Origin: Burkholderiales bacterium
Lineage (GTDB): Bacteria > Pseudomonadota > Gammaproteobacteria > Burkholderiales > SG8-39
DNA: 18,547 nt
NCBI GenBank assembly: GCA_020846575.1
Contig: JADLDQ010000235.1
Coordinates: 1-18,547, forward strand
Direction: 5' to 3'
Positions 13,895 through 18,547 of the stretch are shown piece by piece. A program made the translations under genes and the position numbers. Numbering within the stretch: the first letter of the stretch is position 1; every line of letters starts with the position of its first letter. The notes under the pieces are model-generated. The model had not been told where the DNA came from and did not search any database. It was given only the letters and a program-made list of their open reading frames with translations.

Positions 13895-15388
13895 TCAGGT
13901 GATCGAATCAGCGCTGAGCGCCTCGCGCAGCTCTTGCTCACCCAGCGGCTCCTCGGCGGCGAGCTGGCGCTCGAGCACCGCGAGGTCCGCCTCGGAGGCG
14001 TCGCGCGCCTCGCGCTCGCGCGCGGCGATGCGCGCGCGTAGCACCGCGAGGGGTGCCCGGCAGTCCACGATCCGCATCGGGACCCGCAGCTCCTGCGCCA
14101 GCCGGCGGAAGTCCTCGCGCTCGGAGCGGCGCAGGAACGCGGCGTCCACGATCGCCGGCCAGCCGGCCGCGAGCGCCCCGCGCGCGGCCTGCGCCAGTCG
14201 TGCGTAGGTCGCGCGGGATGCCTCGCCGCCGTAGATGCCCTCGCCGAACGCCGAGCGGCTGCGCGCCGTGGCGCGCAGCCCAAACAGGCGCTTTCGCTCC
14301 ACGTCCGAGCGCACCCGCACCGCGCCGAGCTTCTCCAGCAGCCGCTGCGAGACGGTGGTCTTGCCGCTGCCCGAGACGCCGTGCATCAGCAGCAGCTGCG
14401 CCTCGCCCGGTACGGTGAGCCGCTCGGCGAGGCGCACGTGCTCGAGGCTGGCGGCGACCTCTCGCCCGTCCTGGCGGGCGCGGATGCGCGCCACCTTGGC
14501 GCGAACCATGGCGCGGTAGACCAGGTAGTGGCGCAGCACCGCGATGCCGGCGTAGTCGCCGCTCTCCTCGAGGTATACGTTGAGCAGCCGCGAGGCAAAC
14601 CCCGTAAGACCGTGCTTCTCCAGGTCCATGACAAGGAACGCCACCTCGCTCATCACGTCGATGTAGCGGAAGGCCTCGTTGAATTCGATGCAGTCGAAGG
14701 GCGTGAGTACGCCGTCCACCAGCGCGATGTTGCCCAGGTGCAGGTCGCCGTGGCACTCGCGCACGCGCCCCGCGGCCCGGCGCGCGGCGAACACCGGGGC
14801 AAGCCGCGCGAGCCCGTCCTCGCTCCAGCGGCGCAGGCGCGAGATGCGCGCCGCCTCCGAGGGCTCGCAGCCCAGGCGCACGATCTCCTCGAAGTTGTCC
14901 AGGGTGTCCGCGGCGATGGTCTCGGGCGAACCGTAATCGCTGCCCGCCACGGCGGCTTGCGCCCGCGCGTGAAACGCCGCGATCTCGACACCGAGGAGGT
15001 CCAGCGATCGGACTTCGATCTCACCGCGGCGAGCGATGTCCTCGAGCAGCGCCTCGCGCGGGAAGCGCCGCATCTTCACCGCGTAGTCGATCGGTTCGCC
15101 TTCTGCGCCGATCCGGGGTCGCCCGGCGCTGCCCGTCACCGCCACCACTTCGAGGTACAGCGCCGGGGCGGTACGGCGGTTGAGCGCGAGTTCGGCCTCG
15201 CAGCAGCGCCGCCGCGCCTCGAGCGTGCTGAAGTCGAGGAACCCCAGGTTCACCGGTTTCTTGATCTTGTAGGCGTAGGGACCGGCGAGCAGCACCCAGG
15301 AAATGTGGGTCTCGATGAGTTCGACCGGACCGCAGGGGTGCGGGTAGCATTCCGGGTCGCACAGCGCGGCGGCGATGGAGGTGGCCAT
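13895..15388 (-). CDS. Fusion of APH-like phosphotransferase domain and P-loop kinase domain
   Basis: The 497-residue protein starts MATSIAAALCDPECYPHPCG and continues VELIETHISWVLLAGPYAYKIKKPVNLGFLDFSTL. The N-terminal part is kinase-like: YKIKKP gives the ATP-lysine and CHGDLHLGNIALVD (about residue 211) is the Brenner-type catalytic loop, followed by PFDCIEFNEAFRYIDVMSEV. The C-terminal part has Walker A GVSGSGKTT (about 340-348), typical of small-molecule P-loop kinases. This two-domain family is often annotated as aminoglycoside phosphotransferase/AAA protein; the substrate is unknown and there is no reason to assume antibiotic resistance. The frame extends to 15445 through a TTG within the FNR-type box, but the ATG at 15388 fits the family. 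It is divergent from groEL. Confidence 0.85.
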   Translation of the reverse strand: MATSIAAALCDPECYPHPCGPVELIETHISWVLLAGPYAYKIKKPVNLGFLDFSTLEARRRCCEAELALNRRTAPALYLEVVAVTGSAGRPRIGAEGEPIDYAVKMRRFPREALLEDIARRGEIEVRSLDLLGVEIAAFHARAQAAVAGSDYGSPETIAADTLDNFEEIVRLGCEPSEAARISRLRRWSEDGLARLAPVFAARRAAGRVRECHGDLHLGNIALVDGVLTPFDCIEFNEAFRYIDVMSEVAFLVMDLEKHGLTGFASRLLNVYLEESGDYAGIAVLRHYLVYRAMVRAKVARIRARQDGREVAASLEHVRLAERLTVPGEAQLLLMHGVSGSGKTTVSQRLLEKLGAVRVRSDVERKRLFGLRATARSRSAFGEGIYGGEASRATYARLAQAARGALAAGWPAIVDAAFLRRSEREDFRRLAQELRVPMRIVDCRAPLAVLRARIAAREREARDASEADLAVLERQLAAEEPLGEQELREALSADSIT

Positions 15389-15431
15389 GGCGGGATCGTG
15401 AGTGAGCTTGCCACGCGATCGTACGCGCAGC

Positions 15432-15445
15432 TTGATCCGCGTCAA
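15432..15445 (+). promoter_or_regulatory. FNR/ANR/DNR-type box upstream of the groEL paralogue
   Basis: TTGATCCGCGTCAA matches TTGAY-N4-RTCAA. TATCCT (15467-15472) is the best -10 of the set and ends 33.5 bp from the box centre, giving a predicted start near 15480 and a leader of about 27 nt to the ATG at 15507. Geometry for the divergent kinase gene is poor (CAAGCT), so groEL is the likely target. Confidence 0.78.
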
Positions 15446-15506
15446 TCCGGTCCGGGTCGCCCGGGTTATCCTTCAGGCATTGAATTGAGTCGGGAAAGGG
15501 GGGGCC

Positions 15507-17114
15507 ATGGCCGCCAAGAAGCTGCTGTTCGGGGAATCCGCCTACGAGAAGATGCAAAAGGGCATGAACACGCTCGCCGACGCGGTGCGGGTGACCCTCG
15601 GTCCCAAGGCGCGCACGGTGGTGCTGGAGCGCTCGTTCGGCGCCCCCTCGGTGGTGAATTCGGGCGTGGTGGTCGCCAAGGAAATCGAGCTGCGGGACCG
15701 TTTCGAGAACATGGGCGCGCAGATGATGCGCGAGGTGGCCTCGAAAACGTCCGAGGTCGCGGGCGACGGCACCACCACGGCGACGGTGCTCGCCGCGGGC
15801 ATCGTCACCGAGGGCATGAAATCGGTGGCTGCCGGCATGAACCCCATGGACCTGAAGCGCGGCATCGACAAGGCTGTCGAGTCGGTGGTGGTCGAACTGA
15901 AGCGCTTGGCCAAGCCCTGCGCGGCGCGCACCGAGATCGAGCAGGTCGCCTCCATCTCCGCGAACAACGACCCGTCCATCGGCGCCATGCTGGCCGAGGC
16001 GATGGACAAGGTGGGCCGGGAAGGCGTTATCACGGTGGAGGACGGCAAGGGCCTGGCGAACGAGCTGGAAGTGGTCGAGGGCATGCAGTTCGATCGCGGG
16101 TACCTGTCGCCCTACTTCATCAACAGCCCGGAGAAGCAGAACGTGGTGCTGGAGGACGTCCTCTTGCTGGTGCACGACAAGAAAGTCTCCTCGATCCGCG
16201 AACTGCTGCCGGCGCTGGAGCACGTGGCCAAGGTCGGCAAGCCGCTCCTGCTGGTTGCCGAAGAGGTCGAAGGCGAGGCGCTCGCCACCCTGGTGGTCAA
16301 CACGCTGCGCGGCGTGATCAAGGCCTGCGCGGTGAAGGCCCCGGGATTCGGCGACCGGCGCAAGGCGATGCTCGAGGACATCGCGGTGCTGAGCGGCGGC
16401 GCGGTCATCTCCGAGGAAACGGGCCGGACCCTGGAGAAGTTCGATGCGCAGGACCTCGGGCGCGCGCGGCGCGTCGAAGTGGACAAGGACGACACCATCC
16501 TCATCGGCGGGGCAGGCGAGCCGAAGGCGATCGAGGCGCGGGTGGCCGCGCTCCGCAAGCAGATCGAGGAGACCAGCAGCGACTACGACAGGGAGAAGCT
16601 CCAGGAGCGCGTGGCGAAGCTCGCCGGCGGCGTGGCGGTGATCCGCGTCGGCGCGGCCACCGAGACCGAAATGAAGGAGCGCACGCACCGCACCGAGGAC
16701 GCGCGGCACGCCACGCGCGCCGCGGTCGAGGAAGGCGTGCTGCCCGGCGGCGGCGTGGCGCTGCTGCGGGCGCGCGAAGCCCTGGCGAGCCTGCGCGGCG
16801 CGAACGCGGACGAGGAAGCGGGCATGCGCATCGTCTGGCGCGCCCTGGAGGAACCGCTGCGCCAGATCGTGCGCAACGCCGGCGAGGAGCCCGCGGTGGT
16901 GGTGCAGAAGGTGCTCGATGGCGGCGGCGATTTCGGTTTCAATGCCGCGACCGGCCAGTTCGGCGACCTGGTGAAAATGGGCGTGCTCGATCCCTGCAAG
17001 GTGACGCGCACCGCGCTTCAGAACGCGGCGTCCATCGCCGGCCTGATGCTCACCACCGAGTGCATGGTGGTCGAGCTGCCGAAGGACGAGGCCGAGGCTG
17101 GCGCGCCGGCCTGA
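15507..17114 (+). CDS. groEL: GroEL (Cpn60 type I) paralogue, orphan copy with altered ATPase site
   Basis: The 535-residue chaperonin subunit carries VTLGPKARTVVLERSFGAPS, AGDGTTTATVLAAGIVTEGM, AAGMNPMDLKRGIDKAV, KAPGFGDRRKAMLEDIAVLS and AAVEEGVLPGGGVALLRA, so it is full length. The position of E. coli Asp52 in T-K-D-G-V is Ser52 here (V-N-S-G-V); Lys51 is Asn and Gly35 is Ala. Asp87 (GDGTTT) and the equivalent of Asp398 (TEDARHAT) are kept. The C-terminal GGM repeats are missing; it ends KDEAEAGAPA. No groES adjoins it, so it is probably a secondary copy using a co-chaperonin encoded elsewhere. The ribosome binding site is a G-rich run before the ATG. The FNR-type promoter predicts low-oxygen expression rather than heat-shock control. 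Confidence 0.93.
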   Translation: MAAKKLLFGESAYEKMQKGMNTLADAVRVTLGPKARTVVLERSFGAPSVVNSGVVVAKEIELRDRFENMGAQMMREVASKTSEVAGDGTTTATVLAAGIVTEGMKSVAAGMNPMDLKRGIDKAVESVVVELKRLAKPCAARTEIEQVASISANNDPSIGAMLAEAMDKVGREGVITVEDGKGLANELEVVEGMQFDRGYLSPYFINSPEKQNVVLEDVLLLVHDKKVSSIRELLPALEHVAKVGKPLLLVAEEVEGEALATLVVNTLRGVIKACAVKAPGFGDRRKAMLEDIAVLSGGAVISEETGRTLEKFDAQDLGRARRVEVDKDDTILIGGAGEPKAIEARVAALRKQIEETSSDYDREKLQERVAKLAGGVAVIRVGAATETEMKERTHRTEDARHATRAAVEEGVLPGGGVALLRAREALASLRGANADEEAGMRIVWRALEEPLRQIVRNAGEEPAVVVQKVLDGGGDFGFNAATGQFGDLVKMGVLDPCKVTRTALQNAASIAGLMLTTECMVVELPKDEAEAGAPA

Positions 17115-17196
17115 GCCGGCTCTGGCGGCTGGAGAATATGGATACCGCAGCGCGCCGGCGCGGCTGAGGGCCGACCAGACGCTGGCGGCAGGCGAT

Positions 17197-17225
17197 TTGA
17201 CCTGCGGCAGGGACGGCGCGAAACT
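17197..17225 (+). promoter_or_regulatory. Possible promoter of the small acidic protein gene
   Basis: TTGACC (17197-17202) and GAAACT (17220-17225) are separated by 17 bp. The TTGAC is also half of an FNR-type box, but the other half is missing. A modest sigma70-type candidate about 50 bp upstream of the ATG at 17274. Confidence 0.38.
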
Positions 17226-17273
17226 GCCTGCTCACTTCCGGTTGCATTGACCCCGAGGCCGCTGGATCGACCG

Positions 17274-17555
17274 ATGAAACGCACCATTCCCCAGACGCCC
17301 GCGGAATACGACCAGGCTCGGGTCATCGAGCGCCCCGATGGCTTCTACTGGCAGGAGAAATCGAGCGGTCGCGAGTTCGGGCCGTTTTCCACGCTGCTCG
17401 AAGCGACGCAGGACATGCAGGGCTTCGACGAGGACGGCAGCGGACCGGGGGAGTCGCTTCAGGAGGCCGAGAACGAGATCGGTATGGCCGACTGGATCGA
17501 CCCGGATACCGGTGAGCCCGCCGAGGAATACCGTCCTCGCATCGACGACAACTGA
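17274..17555 (+). CDS. Small acidic hypothetical protein
   Basis: The 93-residue product begins MKRTIPQTPAEYDQARVIER and contains PDGFYWQEKSSGREFGPFST, then LLEATQDMQGFDEDG and a very acidic tail ending GEPAEEYRPRIDDN. The VIERPDGFYW-x-GREFGPF segment looks like a compact beta-rich fold of conserved hypothetical proteins. No signal peptide, membrane segment or enzymatic motif is visible, and I do not recognise a function. The ATG at 17274 is preferred over an in-frame TTG at 17247, though its ribosome binding site is weak. Its stop codon lies in the first unit of a 14-bp repeat array. Confidence 0.62.
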   Translation: MKRTIPQTPAEYDQARVIERPDGFYWQEKSSGREFGPFSTLLEATQDMQGFDEDGSGPGESLQEAENEIGMADWIDPDTGEPAEEYRPRIDDN

Positions 17556-17612
17556 GCGACGACAACTGAGCGACGACAACTGAGCGCGGGCAAGCGAGCG
17601 CGGGCAACGCAG
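17543..17612. repeat. 14-bp tandem repeat array, five units
   Basis: Three identical units CGACGACAACTGAG (17543-17556, 17557-17570, 17571-17584) are followed in register by CGCGGGCAAGCGAG (17585-17598) and CGCGGGCAACGCAG (17599-17612). The first unit encodes the last residues and stop codon of the upstream small gene, so extra copies lie beyond the stop and do not change the protein. Confidence 0.92.
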
Positions 17613-17674
17613 AAGCGGCGCTGCAGCCGGCCGCCCCGCCCGGCGCCCGCGTTCCGATCCCGTCCCGAGCGGTC

Positions 17675-18166
17675 TCAGCAGGACAGATGCGCGCGCAGCA
17701 GCGCCTGTCCCTGGCTGTAGCGCAGGCTGAGGGAGTTCTTCTTGCAGGCCTCGTGGATGCGCTCGGCCACGCGGCGGGCGAGGTGCGGATCGGTGGTGGT
17801 GATGCACAGGCCTTCGGGTGAGTCCTCGATGGCCATGATGCGCTGCATCGGGTGGTTCGCCTTCTCGCTCGCCTCGCAGTGCCGCGCGATGCGTATCAGC
17901 TCCTCCCGGTTTTCGCGGAAGTGCTCGCCGGCCAGGGTGACATAGCCTGCCGGTTGCTCATCGTTGATCCGGTGGCAGGCCGGGCACAGCGCGTGCGGTG
18001 CATTCTCGGGGGCCTGCTGCCATGTCCATCGGCCGTTGCGGAACGTGGCGCCGCATTGCGGGCACAGGGAAGGGCTCGAGACTTTCGCGCCCGCCCGGTA
18101 GCTGTCCTTCTTCGCGGGCGGCTGGTTGAGCGGCGGTGTGCGGGAGCCCCCGCGCCTGTGTTTCAT
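17675..18166 (-). CDS. Zinc-ribbon protein resembling the BCAM0308 family
   Basis: The 163-residue protein starts MKHRRGGSRTPPLNQPPAKK. Two CxxC pairs, CPQC (Cys35, Cys38) and CPAC (Cys61, Cys64), flank GATFRNGRWTWQ and form a likely structural zinc ribbon. The rest reads NDEQPAGYVTLAGEHF, NREELIRIARHCEASEKANH, PMQRIMAIEDS and CITTTDPHLARRVAERIHEA. This pattern matches, from memory, the family named after BCAM0308 of the Burkholderia low-oxygen-activated locus; molecular function is unknown and RNA or ribosome binding is only a guess. AGGAGCAGGAAAG before the ATG supports this start over upstream in-frame codons (to 18229). It is divergent from the ftsH-like gene. Confidence 0.78.
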   Translation of the reverse strand: MKHRRGGSRTPPLNQPPAKKDSYRAGAKVSSPSLCPQCGATFRNGRWTWQQAPENAPHALCPACHRINDEQPAGYVTLAGEHFRENREELIRIARHCEASEKANHPMQRIMAIEDSPEGLCITTTDPHLARRVAERIHEACKKNSLSLRYSQGQALLRAHLSC

Positions 18167-18444
18167 CTTTCCTGCTCCTGTGGCATGAAGCGCTGGCGCG
18201 CACCGGCATGCATCGATCTGCGGTCGCACCCAGGCGCAATGATATCGTCAGGTTTGAAACTGGTTGAATCCCCGGCGGCGCGTGCTGTCCAAGCGCAATC
18301 CGCGGTCCACCCGGCTGTTCCCTGCGGCCGGGCTGCCGTCGCGGCGCGCCGGCGGGGGGACGCCGCGGGCTCTATTTTGCTACGGGCGGCGCAGGCTGCG
18401 CAGTCCCTGATAGGCTTGAAGCCCGCGTCCATCGATTGGTGACC

Positions 18445-18547
18445 ATGGAAAAGCGCACACAGTTCAACATCTGGTACGCGATCATCGCCCTGCTGGGCGT
18501 GTTGTGGCTGCGCGATGTCTGGGTGACCGCGAGCAAGGTGGAGACCA
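18445..18547 (+). CDS. ftsH: ATP-dependent zinc metalloprotease FtsH, N-terminus only (runs off the window)
   Basis: Thirty-four residues are visible, MEKRTQFNIWYAIIALLGVL, then WLRDVWVTASKVET. The short charged start, a single hydrophobic span (about residues 9-22) and the aromatic W-x-x-D-V-W segment match the membrane-anchored N-terminus of FtsH paralogues of the MEK(K/R)TQFNxWY type, which differ from the main housekeeping FtsH. The AAA and zinc protease domains would lie beyond the window. In this context it is likely an accessory membrane protease of the stress island. The ribosome binding site is weak (GGTGA, close to the ATG). Confidence 0.8.
   Translation, partial: MEKRTQFNIWYAIIALLGVLWLRDVWVTASKVET

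Noticed and set aside
13895..15388. Antibiotic resistance call (aminoglycoside phosphotransferase)
   Set aside because: Only the general APH-like fold motif is present, fused to a P-loop kinase; nothing in the sequence indicates an aminoglycoside substrate.
14381..17167. A 928-codon open frame overlapping the kinase and groEL genes
   Set aside because: It runs antisense to the kinase and out of frame through groEL, both of which have clear family motifs. The translation has no coherent domain.
17197..17210. FNR-type half-site TTGAC upstream of the small acidic gene
   Set aside because: The opposing half reads GGCAG rather than RTCAA, so I treat it at most as a -35 element.
1..18547. CRISPR arrays, tRNA/rRNA genes, insertion-sequence transposases or an integron integrase
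   Set aside because: I saw no spaced repeats, no rRNA or tRNA-like sequences and no transposase or tyrosine-recombinase motifs in any of the open frames.

Overview
The window is GC-rich DNA with dense, high-GC codon usage. The gene families suggest a beta- or gamma-proteobacterium, more likely beta; no rRNA or tRNA is present to settle this. The content looks like a low-oxygen, starvation or persistence island: universal stress proteins (USPs), a Lon-type protease, a c-type cytochrome, glycogen synthesis and breakdown, an orphan GroEL, a zinc-ribbon protein and the start of a second-type FtsH. From memory, this resembles the low-oxygen-activated (lxa) locus of Burkholderia cenocepacia.

Layout: 1-209 (-) N-terminus of 5-oxoprolinase; 578-871 (+) small cytochrome c; 1071-1898 (-) tandem-domain USP; 2097-3457 two integron-type gene cassettes on the minus strand (BrnT-like pair, then HigBA/HI1419-HI1420-like pair); 3588-4040 and 4275-4718 (+) two paralogous single-domain USPs; 4746-7292 (+) Lon-family protease; 7289-8029 (+) degenerate USP-like protein; 8127-10682 (+) alpha-glucan phosphorylase; 10723-12234 (-) glycogen synthase; 12448-13782 (+) ADP-glucose pyrophosphorylase; 13895-15388 (-) APH-like/P-loop kinase fusion; 15507-17114 (+) GroEL paralogue; 17274-17555 (+) small acidic protein; 17675-18166 (-) BCAM0308-like zinc-ribbon protein; 18445-end (+) FtsH N-terminus.

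Regulation: four intact 14-bp FNR/ANR/DNR-type palindromes (TTGAY-N4-RTCAA) lie upstream of the cytochrome, a USP/Lon operon, glgC and groEL. In all four, a -10-like hexamer (CAGACT, CACAGT, GAAACT, TATCCT) ends 33.5 bp from the box centre, which is class II activator geometry. This suggests one oxygen- or NO-responsive regulon covering electron transfer, proteostasis and glycogen storage.

Most striking observation: the two toxin-antitoxin cassettes are bounded by integron core sites (G^TTRRRY). Each cassette's first bases are an exact 11-bp inverse of the start of its own attC, as cassette biology predicts. Removing the 1361-bp insert and joining the flanks recreates TTGACGAACGTCAA, a fifth FNR-type box between two divergent USP genes. 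The cassettes therefore appear to have inserted at a secondary GTT site inside an anaerobic-regulator operator, splitting it and placing a toxin-antitoxin promoter upstream of a stress-protein gene. No integron integrase is visible in the window. Further oddities are a GroEL with Ser at the ATPase Asp52 position, an exact 21-bp in-frame duplication inside the BrnT-like toxin, a probably leaderless toxin mRNA, and a 14-bp repeat array that begins over a stop codon.
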